Of a stretch of 64,000 bases of DNA, positions 1 through 7,934 are shown piece by piece. Origin of the DNA: an uncultured Alkalilimnicola sp. (lineage in GTDB: Bacteria > Pseudomonadota > Gammaproteobacteria > Nitrococcales > AK92); the NCBI GenBank assembly GCA_937951875.1, contig CALGAN010000018.1, positions 1 through 64,000 of the forward strand, given 5' to 3'. A program made the position numbers and the translations under genes. The notes below the pieces were generated by a model. It was given only the letters and a program-made list of their open reading frames with translations, was not told the origin of the DNA and did not search any database. How positions within the stretch are numbered: position 1 is the first letter of the stretch; each line of letters starts with the position of its first letter.

Positions 1-355
<355 letters not shown>

Positions 356-500
356 AATCTTCTAGTCCCTTGAAGCGGGACCAAACTTGGCTCGACGCAA
401 GCACTCAAAAGACTTGAGGTCTTGACATCGAAAACTCTCGAGCACCCTCACCAGGTCGCTCTCGCTCGATGCAAGCACCCACACAAGTTATCTGGCTTAC

Positions 501-513
501 TTTGTTAAAGATC
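501..513 (-). promoter_or_regulatory. rRNA leader boxA antitermination element
   Basis: On the reverse strand this reads GATCTTTAACAAA, matching the boxA core (CTTTAACAA) of gammaproteobacterial rRNA leaders. It is followed at 471-490 by a stretch like the E. coli leader segment after boxA (AACTTGTGTGGGTGC). boxA recruits NusB/NusE so that RNA polymerase resists Rho on untranslated rRNA. The position, between promoter P2 and the 16S start, is canonical. Confidence 0.88.
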
Positions 514-572
514 CGCGAGCCCTTCGAGCCCGACTTCAGCGCGGCGCCTCTCGCACCGCAGCAGGGACGCGC

Positions 573-600
573 ATTCTACACCGCACCGCCCCGTTGTCAA
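573..600 (-). promoter_or_regulatory. rRNA operon promoter P2 (proximal)
   Basis: The reverse strand reads TTGACA (595-600), a 16-bp spacer, then TAGAAT (573-578). A G+C-rich discriminator (GCGCGTCCC) follows immediately, as expected of stringently controlled rRNA promoters. It lies about 220 bp before the 16S 5' end and upstream of boxA. Confidence 0.8.
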
Positions 601-756
601 TACCCTCTTTCGAGAGCCCCACCAGCCACTTCGCGACAGCTTCAGCGGGAGAAGGCTAATATTAGTGAATCTCTCACCTCGCCGTCAACTCCCCGCCGAC
701 TCTCACCGCCGCCTCCCTGGCCGGCTCGCCCCGGCTCACCGCCGAAGCAGGCGCGC

Positions 757-784
757 ATTTTAGCCAGCCAAATAAAAAGGTCAA
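757..784 (-). promoter_or_regulatory. rRNA operon promoter P1 (distal)
   Basis: The reverse strand reads TTGACC (779-784), a 16-bp spacer that is T-rich near the -35 box, then TAAAAT (757-762), followed by a GCGCGCC discriminator. It shares its 16-bp spacing with the second promoter 184 bp downstream, giving a tandem P1-P2 arrangement as in E. coli rrn operons. Confidence 0.75.
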
Positions 785-869
785 GCGGTGATCGACTGGG
801 TCATTCGATATGGCGACCGCGCCGGCGGCAATCAAGGCCCAGACGCGGCCGCACCACATGGCGCAACGG

Positions 870-2069
870 CTACGGCTTGACGACCGTCACCCGCGCGAAA
901 CGACGCTTGCCCACCTGGAACACGTGGTTGCTGCCCGGCGCCAGACGCAGGTCGGCGTCCTCGACTCTCTCGCCGTCGATACGCACACCGCCCTGCTTAA
1001 TCATGCGCAGCGCCTCGGAAGTGCTGGGCACCAGTCCGGCAGCCTTAAGCAACTGAGCGATGGCCAGCGGCTCGCCGCTGGTCACGGTGACCTCGGGAAT
1101 CTCGCTGGGCATGGCGCCATGGCGGAACCGGGCGATGAACTCTTCGCGCGCAGCCGCCCCCGCACCGGCGCCATGGAAGCGGTCGACCAGCTCTTCGGCG
1201 AGCAGGAACTTGATGTCGCGCGGATTGGCGCCTTCCGCCACTTGCCGCTTGAAGCCTTCGATCTCGGCGGTGCTGCGGAAGCTCAGCAGGTCGAAATAGC
1301 GCCACATCAGCTCGTCCGACACCGACATCAGCTTGCCGAACATCTCGTCGGCCGGATCCTGGATGCCGATGTAGTTGCCCAGGGACTTGGACATCTTCTG
1401 CACGCCGTCCAGACCCTCCAGGATCGGCACGGTCATGACCAGCTGGGGCGTCTGTCCGTACGCCTTCTGCAGCTCCCGCCCCATCAGCAGGTTGAATTTC
1501 TGGTCGGTACCGCCGATTTCGACGTCGGCGCGCAGCACCACGGAGTCGTATCCCTGCAGCAGGGGATAGAGGAACTCGTGGATGGCGATCGGCTGACCGT
1601 TGCTGTAGCGCTTCTGGAAATCGTCGCGCTCGAGCATGCGGGCCACCGTGCTCTGGGCCGCCAGCTGGATCAGCTCGACGGCACTGAGCTTGCCCAGCCA
1701 ATCGCTGTTGAATACGACCTCGGCCCGCTCGGGATCGAGGATCTTGAAGATCTGCTCGCGGTAGGTGCGCGCGTTCTCCAGGACCTGCTCGGCGCTCAGA
1801 GGCTTGCGGGTGGCGCTCTTGCCGGTGGGGTCGCCGATCCTGGCGGTGAAGTCGCCGATCAGGAACAGCACGTGATGCCCCAGCTCCTGGAACTGGCGCA
1901 GCTTGTTAATAAGAACGGTGTGCCCCAGATGTAGATCGGGCGCCGTAGGGTCGAAGCCGGCCTTGACGCGCAACGGCCGCCCATACCCCAAACGCTCCTT
2001 GAGTTCGCTTTCCAGCAGGATCTCTTCGGTTCCGCGCTTGAGCAGGGATATGGCTTCGGCCGTGTCCAT
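870..2069 (-). CDS. tyrS: Tyrosine--tRNA ligase
   Basis: Cytoplasmic class I aminoacyl-tRNA synthetase that charges tRNA-Tyr using ATP. At 399 aa it matches the shorter TyrZ-type enzymes. The HIGH-type signature HLGH is at residues 47-50, the KMSKS loop at 225-229, and an S4 RNA-binding domain fills about residues 335-398. The ATG at 2069 is preceded by GGAGA; an in-frame extension to 2177 has no family similarity and is rejected. The gene is transcribed toward the rRNA operon, an arrangement also seen in Pseudomonas (tyrZ then 16S). Confidence 0.96.
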   Translation of the reverse strand: MDTAEAISLLKRGTEEILLESELKERLGYGRPLRVKAGFDPTAPDLHLGHTVLINKLRQFQELGHHVLFLIGDFTARIGDPTGKSATRKPLSAEQVLENARTYREQIFKILDPERAEVVFNSDWLGKLSAVELIQLAAQSTVARMLERDDFQKRYSNGQPIAIHEFLYPLLQGYDSVVLRADVEIGGTDQKFNLLMGRELQKAYGQTPQLVMTVPILEGLDGVQKMSKSLGNYIGIQDPADEMFGKLMSVSDELMWRYFDLLSFRSTAEIEGFKRQVAEGANPRDIKFLLAEELVDRFHGAGAGAAAREEFIARFRHGAMPSEIPEVTVTSGEPLAIAQLLKAAGLVPSTSEALRMIKQGGVRIDGERVEDADLRLAPGSNHVFQVGKRRFARVTVVKP

Positions 2070-2204
2070 GGAGTCTCTCCGAATGGATTTCTGAACAGGG
2101 CTTGCGATTCTACCGAATCGCGACCGGGCGCACACGCCACCGCCAGCCATACGCGATAAAGTTGCTGATCGGGTCACACGTTAGAAGATATTGCTAAGAT
2201 TCCA

Positions 2205-2232
2205 TTGACCATGGTCCGCTCGACTCGATAAG
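2205..2232 (+). promoter_or_regulatory. Candidate sigma70 promoter for the M23 peptidase gene
   Basis: TTGACC at 2205-2210 and GATAAG at 2227-2232 are separated by 16 bp. The predicted start of transcription, near 2239, is about 24 bp before the GTG start of the peptidase gene. The -10 box matches consensus at four of six positions, so this is plausible but untested. Confidence 0.45.
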
Positions 2233-2262
2233 GTTCCCCCTGCAACCCGGACGGGGATTACC

Positions 2263-3666
2263 GTGCCTCCAACAAAAATGAGAGATTTCGACTTCAAACC
2301 GCGTCCGCATCGGGCACGCCGCTTTCCCGGCTTACGGCATTTGCCGGTACTCGCCGTGGTCTTGTCGGGTATCACCGGCGTGACCCTGCTCATGTCCGGC
2401 CAGGACAATGCCGAGGCCATTCCCAATTCGGCCAGCGCCGTTGCGAACCTGGAGGAGGTACCGCTCTCGGTGCCCGCTGCGAGCGACGCCGAAACCACGC
2501 CCGCGCCCGAAAACGCCACCGCGCAGACCGCGACGGAGGCTCCGAGCTCCGCCGCCGAGCCGCCCCCCGACTGGCGTCAAGTGACGATTCGCTCCGGCGA
2601 CACGCTCGCCAAGCTGTTCAGCCAGCAGGGCCTGGACGCCAAGACCATGTACCAGGTGCTTAACGCGGGTGACGCGGCGAAATCGCTGCTACGCATCTTC
2701 CCCGGTGAGGAGATCGGCTTCCTCATCGACGACGCCGGCCAGTTGCAGGCGCTGCGCTACGCCGTGGACGAAAGCGTCACCCTGCACGTCGAGCGCCAAG
2801 GCGACGGCTTCGAAACCAAGCTGGTGGCCAATCCGCTGGAGCGGCGCATCGCGCACGCGCACGGCACCATCGACAGTAACCTGTTCACCGCCGGCAAGGC
2901 TGCCGGGCTGAGCGACGGGTTGATCATGGAGCTGGCCAACATCTTCGCGTGGGACGTGGACTTCGCGCTGGACATCCGCCCCGGCGACCGCTTCACGGTG
3001 ATCTACGAGGAACTGTACCGCAACGGCGAGAAGGTGCGTAACGGCGGCATCGTCGCCGCCGAGTTCGTCAACCAGGGGCGCACCTACCGTGCCGTCGCCT
3101 ATGCCGAGGACGGCGGCAAGCCGCAGTTCTACACGCCGGAAGGCAAGAGCATGCGCAAAGCGTTCCTGCGCACGCCAGTCGATTTCCGTCGCATCAGCTC
3201 CAACTTCAACCCCAGCCGGCTGCATCCGATCCTGGGCGTGAAGCGCCCGCACATGGGTGTGGACTACGCCGCCGCGCCCGGCACCCCGATCCGCGCCGCC
3301 GGCAGCGGCAAGGTGGTGCACGTGGGCTGGAAGGGCGGCTACGGGCGCACGGTGATCCTGCAGCACGGCACCCGCTACAGCACGCTGTACGCGCACATGT
3401 CCCGCTTCGCCAACGGCTTGAAGGCGGGCGACAAGGTGCAGCAGGGCCAGATCATCGGCTACGTGGGCTCCTCGGGCCTCGCCAGCGGACCGCATTTGCA
3501 CTATGAGTTCCGCGTCGACGGCGTGCACCGCAATCCGCTCACGGTCACCTTCCCCGACGCCGAGCCCATCAGCAAGAAGCTGCTGGCCGACTTCCTCGAG
3601 AAGACCGGCCCGCTGGTTGCGCAGCTCGACATGATCAGCCGCAGCCAGGTGGCGCAGAGCGAGTAG
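2263..3666 (+). CDS. M23 family metallopeptidase with OapA/LysM-like domain
   Basis: Membrane-anchored, periplasm-facing peptidoglycan endopeptidase of the MepM group (467 aa). An N-terminal hydrophobic segment at about residues 27-44 is followed by a Pro/Ala-rich linker. A LysM/OapA-like domain lies at about 104-155 and the M23 catalytic domain at about 325-428. Zinc ligands are visible as H330 and D334 (HMGVD) and H413 of HLH (411-413), with H378 also conserved. The GTG at 2263 was chosen; an in-frame ATG at 2278 would remove five residues. It sits between tyrS (divergent) and anmK, so wall cleavage and wall recycling are side by side. Confidence 0.92.
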   Translation: MPPTKMRDFDFKPRPHRARRFPGLRHLPVLAVVLSGITGVTLLMSGQDNAEAIPNSASAVANLEEVPLSVPAASDAETTPAPENATAQTATEAPSSAAEPPPDWRQVTIRSGDTLAKLFSQQGLDAKTMYQVLNAGDAAKSLLRIFPGEEIGFLIDDAGQLQALRYAVDESVTLHVERQGDGFETKLVANPLERRIAHAHGTIDSNLFTAGKAAGLSDGLIMELANIFAWDVDFALDIRPGDRFTVIYEELYRNGEKVRNGGIVAAEFVNQGRTYRAVAYAEDGGKPQFYTPEGKSMRKAFLRTPVDFRRISSNFNPSRLHPILGVKRPHMGVDYAAAPGTPIRAAGSGKVVHVGWKGGYGRTVILQHGTRYSTLYAHMSRFANGLKAGDKVQQGQIIGYVGSSGLASGPHLHYEFRVDGVHRNPLTVTFPDAEPISKKLLADFLEKTGPLVAQLDMISRSQVAQSE

Positions 3667-3673
3667 CGGCGGC

Positions 3674-4786
3674 GTGGCGGCCGAACTCTATATCGGCCTC
3701 ATGTCCGGGACCAGCGCGGACGGCATAGACGCCGCGCTGGTCGATTTCTCCGGCCAGCCGCGGCTGCTGGCCACCTCCCACTTTCCCTTTCCCGCCGAGC
3801 TGCAAGCGCGCATCCGCGCGGTGCGGCGTGACAGCCCTCTGTACGAAGTGGCGACGCTGGATGCGCTGCTGGGCGAGCGCTTCGCCGACGCGGCGCTCAC
3901 CCTGCTGCGACGGAGCGGCCACTCGGCCGACGATATCCGCGCCATCGGCAGCCATGGTCAGACTGTCTGGCACGAGCCCAACGGCGCCGTGCCGTTCACG
4001 CTGCAGATCGGCGACCCGAATCTGATCGCCGAGCGTACCGGCATCACTACGATCGCCGATTTCCGGCGCCGCGACGTCGCCGCTGGCGGCCAGGGCGCTC
4101 CATTGGTGCCGGCCTTTCATGCCGAAGTGTTCGGCAGCGCCAGCGAGGACCGCTGCGTCCTCAACCTCGGCGGCATCGCCAACATCACGGTGCTACCGGC
4201 CGGCGCGCCGGAGCGGACGCTAGGCTTCGACACCGGCCCGGCCAACACCCTGCTCGACGCCTGGATTGGCCGCCACCGGGGCGAGCGCTACGATCGCGAC
4301 GGCGTCTGGGCCGCCCGCGGACGGATCATCCCGGAGCTGCTCGCCAAGCTGCTGGACGACGATTATTTCCGCCAAGCGCCGCCGAAGAGCACGGGGCCGG
4401 AGCGGTTCAATCTGGATTGGCTGGATACGCAACTCGCGAGCCTGGCTGCGGCGCCGGAGGACGTGCAGGCCACACTGGCGGAACTCACCGCGGTCACCGT
4501 GGCCGAGGCCGTGCGCATGCACGCGCCGCGCACGCAGCGGCTGCTGGTGTGCGGGGGCGGCAGCCGCAACGGCACGATCATGGAGAGGCTGCGGCAGCAC
4601 CTGCCGGGCTGCGTGGTCGAACTGACCGACCGCCACGGCATCGGCGCCGAGCACGTGGAGGCCTGTGCCTTCGCGTGGCTGGCTCGGCAAACCTTGCACG
4701 GTCGCGCCGGCAACCTGCCGGCGGTCACCGGCGCACGCCGCCGCGTCATCCTCGGCGGCGTGTATCAAAGCGGGCGGGAAGGCTGA
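3674..4786 (+). CDS. anmK: Anhydro-N-acetylmuramic acid kinase
   Basis: Cytoplasmic kinase that converts 1,6-anhydro-MurNAc from recycled peptidoglycan into MurNAc-6-phosphate by hydrolysis plus phosphorylation. The nucleotide-binding signature GLMSGTSADGID is at residues 8-19 and the length (370 aa) is typical. It starts with GTG seven bases after the M23 peptidase stop, with no strong ribosome-binding site, suggesting translational coupling. Confidence 0.95.
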   Translation: MAAELYIGLMSGTSADGIDAALVDFSGQPRLLATSHFPFPAELQARIRAVRRDSPLYEVATLDALLGERFADAALTLLRRSGHSADDIRAIGSHGQTVWHEPNGAVPFTLQIGDPNLIAERTGITTIADFRRRDVAAGGQGAPLVPAFHAEVFGSASEDRCVLNLGGIANITVLPAGAPERTLGFDTGPANTLLDAWIGRHRGERYDRDGVWAARGRIIPELLAKLLDDDYFRQAPPKSTGPERFNLDWLDTQLASLAAAPEDVQATLAELTAVTVAEAVRMHAPRTQRLLVCGGGSRNGTIMERLRQHLPGCVVELTDRHGIGAEHVEACAFAWLARQTLHGRAGNLPAVTGARRRVILGGVYQSGREG

Positions 4787-4812
4787 CCGCGCAGGCCCGC
4801 CCGACTTGCCAA

Positions 4813-5166
4813 TCAGGGGCTGAACGAGGAGCCGCAGCCGCAGGTGGTCTGGGCGTTGGGGTTGCGGATCACGAACTGCGCGCCTTCCATGTTCTCGACA
4901 TAGTCGATCTCGGCGCCCATGAGGTACTGGCCGCTCATCGGATCGACCAGCAGGGTCACGCCGTTCTTCTCGATCACGGTGTCACCTTCCTCGATGTTTT
5001 CGTCGAAGGTGAAGCCGTACTGGAAGCCAGCGCAACCGCCGCCGGTGATGTACACGCGCAGCTTGAGGTTGTCGTTCTGCTCCTCCTCGATCAGCTCGCG
5101 CACCTTGTTGGCCGCGGCGTCGGTAAAGATCAAGGGGACGAATTCGTCGTAAGCTGCTTCTGCCAT
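4813..5166 (-). CDS. erpA: Iron-sulfur cluster insertion protein ErpA
   Basis: A-type carrier that delivers [4Fe-4S] clusters to apoproteins such as isoprenoid-synthesis enzymes. The protein is 117 aa, and the three invariant cysteines are present as C45 and the C-terminal C109-G-C111 pair. GGAGG lies eight bases before the ATG. It is convergent with anmK and in the same direction as argC, the same order as in Pseudomonas. Confidence 0.96.
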   Translation of the reverse strand: MAEAAYDEFVPLIFTDAAANKVRELIEEEQNDNLKLRVYITGGGCAGFQYGFTFDENIEEGDTVIEKNGVTLLVDPMSGQYLMGAEIDYVENMEGAQFVIRNPNAQTTCGCGSSFSP

Positions 5167-5236
5167 TGGTTGCCTCCACTGAAGGCCGTCGCGTTGCCGC
5201 GGATTCTGAAATTCCCGAGCAATCCAGTCAACTTTA

Positions 5237-6268
5237 CTACGGCACGAGAGCGATGTCGCCCAAACCCATCGTTTCCGGCAAGCCGAGCATGAGATTCATG
5301 TTCTGCACCGCCTGGCCGGAAGCGCCCTTGGTGAGATTGTCGATCACCGAGATGACGATGATCGTGCCGCTGGCGGCGTCCCGGTACAGCGCTAAGCGGC
5401 AGAGGTTGGTGCCGCGCACCGACTTAGTCTCGGGCAGGGAACCGGCCGGCATGACGTCGACGAACGGCTCGTTTGAGTAGCGACGCTCGTACAGGGCCTG
5501 CAGATCGATGTCGGCGTCGGTCGCGGTCATGTACACCGTCGCTTCCATGCCGCGCACCATGGGCAGCAGATGCGGCACGAACACCAGGCCGACCTGGCTG
5601 GAAGCGATCGCCGCCAACTGCTCGGAGATCTCCGGATGGTGGCGATGGCCAGCGACGCCGTAGGGCGAGAAGTTCTCGCCGGCCTCGCACAGCAGGGTCC
5701 GCACCTGCGCCTGACGGCCGGCGCCGGACACGCCCGACTTGGCGTCGACGACGATGCGGCTGCGGTCGATTAGCCCCTGCTCCAGCAGCGGCATGACCGC
5801 CAGCAGCGTGCAGGTGGGATAGCAACCGGGGTTGGCCACCAGGCGCGCCTTGGCGATGCGCTCCCGGTTCAGCTCCGGCAGCCCGTACACCGCCTCTTCC
5901 AGCAGCTCGGGACAGCTGTGCGTGTGCTTGTACCACTTGGCCCAGACGTCGGCGTCCTTGAGCCGGAAGTCCGGCCCCAGGTCGATCACCCGGGTGCCCG
6001 CCTCCAGCAACGCCGGCGCCATCTGCATGGCCGTACCGTGGGGAGTGGCGAAGAACACCAGATCGCACTCAGCCAACCGCACCGGATCCGGCTCGGTGAA
6101 GCACAGATCGACCCGTCCGCGCAGGCTCGGGAACATGTCGGCGACCGGCTGGCCGGCGTTACCTCGCGAGGTGATCGCCGACAGCTCGACCCGAGGATGC
6201 CGAGCAAGTAACCGCAGGAGTTCGACACCGGTATATCCGGTACCGCCGACGATGCCGACTTTGTACAT
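5237..6268 (-). CDS. argC: N-acetyl-gamma-glutamyl-phosphate reductase
   Basis: NADPH-dependent third step of arginine biosynthesis, reducing N-acetylglutamyl-phosphate to the semialdehyde. The 343-aa protein has an N-terminal Rossmann motif (GIVGGTGYTG, residues 5-14) and the catalytic cysteine C149 in NPGCYPT. The ATG at 6268 begins directly at the conserved MYKVGIVGG; a 50-residue upstream extension is unrelated. argA and argE are elsewhere in the window, so the pathway is dispersed. Confidence 0.96.
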   Translation of the reverse strand: MYKVGIVGGTGYTGVELLRLLARHPRVELSAITSRGNAGQPVADMFPSLRGRVDLCFTEPDPVRLAECDLVFFATPHGTAMQMAPALLEAGTRVIDLGPDFRLKDADVWAKWYKHTHSCPELLEEAVYGLPELNRERIAKARLVANPGCYPTCTLLAVMPLLEQGLIDRSRIVVDAKSGVSGAGRQAQVRTLLCEAGENFSPYGVAGHRHHPEISEQLAAIASSQVGLVFVPHLLPMVRGMEATVYMTATDADIDLQALYERRYSNEPFVDVMPAGSLPETKSVRGTNLCRLALYRDAASGTIIVISVIDNLTKGASGQAVQNMNLMLGLPETMGLGDIALVP

Positions 6269-6458
6269 GATTGCCTCGCAGATACAGCCAAGGGCCGCAT
6301 TGTAGCGCGTCCACGCCGCGCGGCAACGCGAGCGCCTTGGCGGTCCGGTTGCATCGCGGACCGAGCCGCAGCAGGATGCTCCCTGAGCGGCCGACCGGCG
6401 CGATCGCCGCGTGTCCAAGCCGCCGCCCGCGACAACCCTAATCGACGACGGAGGCAGC

Positions 6459-6890
6459 GTGAGCAGCGCGTATCTGTGGCTGAAGGCGTTTCACATCGTG
6501 TTCGTGGTGACCTGGTTCGCGGCCTTGTTCTATCTGCCGCGCCTGTTCGTCTACCACGCGATGAGCGAGGACCGGATCAGCCAGGAACGTTTCAAGATCA
6601 TGGAGCGCAAGCTCTACCGCGGCATCATGACGCCCAGCGCCGTACTGGCGGTCGCTTTGGGCATCGCCATGCTGGCGCTGCAGCCGGCCTGGCTTCAGCA
6701 AGGCTGGCTGCACGCCAAGCTGACGCTGGTGTTGCTGCTGATCGGCTACCACCTGTTCTGCGGCAAGCTGGTGCGCGATTTCCGTGACGACCGTAACCGC
6801 CGCTCGCACGTATGGTTTCGCTGGTTCAACGAAGCGCCGGTGCTGGTGCTGATCGGCGCGGTCGTACTGGTGGTGATCAAGCCGTTCTGA
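6459..6890 (+). CDS. hemJ: Protoporphyrinogen IX oxidase HemJ
   Basis: Integral membrane oxidase for the penultimate step of haem synthesis. About 143 aa with four predicted membrane helices; the first carries the characteristic FHIVFVVTWFAALFYLPRLFVYH block with H12. The GTG at 6459, four bases after GGAGG, is preferred over an upstream ATG at 6411 that adds a non-family leader. Divergent from argC. Confidence 0.9.
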   Translation: MSSAYLWLKAFHIVFVVTWFAALFYLPRLFVYHAMSEDRISQERFKIMERKLYRGIMTPSAVLAVALGIAMLALQPAWLQQGWLHAKLTLVLLLIGYHLFCGKLVRDFRDDRNRRSHVWFRWFNEAPVLVLIGAVVLVVIKPF

Positions 6891-6896
6891 CCTGGC

Positions 6897-6934
6897 GGCG
6901 CGCCCGCGTCGACCTCGCGGCGACGGGGCGCGCC
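6897..6934. terminator. GC-rich inverted repeat between convergent hemJ and bfr
   Basis: GGCGCGCCC (6897-6905) and GGGCGCGCC (6926-6934) form a perfect 9-bp stem enclosing 20 bases that can pair further. It lies just after hemJ and just after bfr on the other strand. There is no T-tract, so termination would need another factor. Confidence 0.4.
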
Positions 6935-6939
6935 GCGCC

Positions 6940-7413
6940 TCAGCCGGCGCTGACCTGAGACTGCTGGTAGTTCTGCAGGCCGATCCGGTCGATCAGCTGC
7001 AGCTGGGTTTCCAGCCAGTCGATGTGCTCTTCCTCGTTGGCGAGAATCTTCTCCAGCAGATCGCGGGAGACGTAGTCGCGCACCGACTCGCAATAGGCGA
7101 TGGCGTCGCGCAGCACCGCCTGACCCTCGCGCTCGGCGCGCAGGTCGCATTCGAGCAGTTCCTTGACGTCCTCACCGATGTAGAGCTTGCCCAGCTCCTG
7201 CAGATTGGGCAGTCCTTCGAGGAAGAGAATGCGCTCGATCACCCAATCGGCATGGCGCATTTCGTCGATCGACTCGTCGTATTCCTTCTTGCCGAGCTTG
7301 TCCAAGCCCCACTGCCGGAGCATGCGCGCATGAAGGAAGTACTGATTGATCGCGGTGAGCTCGTTCTTGAGCACCCGGTTGAGGAACTCGATGACCTTGG
7401 GGTCACCTTTCAT
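6940..7413 (-). CDS. bfr: Bacterioferritin
   Basis: 24-mer haem-containing iron-storage protein (157 aa). All ferroxidase-centre residues are present (E18, E51, H54, E94, E127, H130), as is the haem-ligating M52. The ATG at 7413 follows AGGAGGG; an upstream in-frame start adds unrelated residues. bfd, encoding the ferredoxin that releases this iron, lies immediately upstream in the same direction. Confidence 0.97.
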   Translation of the reverse strand: MKGDPKVIEFLNRVLKNELTAINQYFLHARMLRQWGLDKLGKKEYDESIDEMRHADWVIERILFLEGLPNLQELGKLYIGEDVKELLECDLRAEREGQAVLRDAIAYCESVRDYVSRDLLEKILANEEEHIDWLETQLQLIDRIGLQNYQQSQVSAG

Positions 7414-7545
7414 GCCTGAACCCTCCTGGTCGGCCGGGAGCGACCGGCTCCTAACCGGGGAGTTTAGCAAGAAAAATCACCCCTCGGCTCCGCCGGGCGG
7501 CGGACACGTCTAGGTGTATTCCGCAGCGGCACCCGGCGGGCTGCG

Positions 7546-7746
7546 TCAAGCCGCGTCCTGCGCCACCACGGACTGGCAGGCTTTGGGCAAATGCTCGCTC
7601 AGCACCTCCTTCGCGCACGGGCCGCACTTACCGCAGCGACTGCACAGACCGAACCGCTGTCGCAATTCCCGCATGGTACGGACGCCCTCATCGACGGCTT
7701 GACGGATCTGGCGGTCGGTGACGGCGTGGCAGATGCAGACGTACAT
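7546..7746 (-). CDS. bfd: Bacterioferritin-associated ferredoxin
   Basis: Small [2Fe-2S] protein (66 aa) that reduces bacterioferritin to mobilise stored iron. Cluster ligands match the Bfd pattern: C4-x-C6 and C38-x2-C41; extra cysteines C35 and C44 flank the second pair. The ATG at 7746 follows GGGAGGAG. A 19-bp Fur-like palindrome lies 55 bp upstream, consistent with induction on iron starvation as known for bfd genes. Confidence 0.94.
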   Translation of the reverse strand: MYVCICHAVTDRQIRQAVDEGVRTMRELRQRFGLCSRCGKCGPCAKEVLSEHLPKACQSVVAQDAA

Positions 7747-7801
7747 GAGCGCTCCTCCCGAATGCCGAGGAGAAAGTAAGTGATAATGCGATAGGATGTC
7801 A

Positions 7802-7820
7802 AATGCGAGCCATTCGCATT
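7802..7820. promoter_or_regulatory. Candidate Fur box upstream of bfd
   Basis: The 19-bp sequence AATGCGAGCCATTCGCATT is a perfect 7-5-7 inverted repeat. By my count it matches the Pseudomonas-type Fur consensus AATGAGAATCATTCTCATT at 15 of 19 positions. A TTGACA -35-like hexamer on the reverse strand (7797-7802) touches its edge. Confidence 0.65.
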
Positions 7821-7934
7821 CGAGACTCAAGTCGCATATTCAGTGATTCGACGACAACGAGCGAACGCTCGACCGCGACGACGCCGTCGATAGAGGAGAA
7901 AAGCTCGGCGGAAAGAGGAAGCGCGGTGACGCGC

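Larger units (their letters stand above)
356..869 (-). other. rRNA leader and promoter region without protein genes
   Basis: This 514-bp gap between the end of tyrS and the 16S start holds the two rRNA promoters, boxA and the pre-16S leader. No credible coding sequence is present; short open frames here lack ribosome-binding sites and overlap the promoters. No tRNA is visible. Confidence 0.85.

Noticed and set aside
674..859. Short reverse open frame in the rRNA promoter region
   Set aside because: It overlaps the distal rRNA promoter and has no ribosome-binding site or family similarity.
356..869. tRNA gene next to the 16S
   Set aside because: No cloverleaf or T-loop sequence is visible. 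Spacer tRNAs would lie on the far side of the 16S, outside the window.
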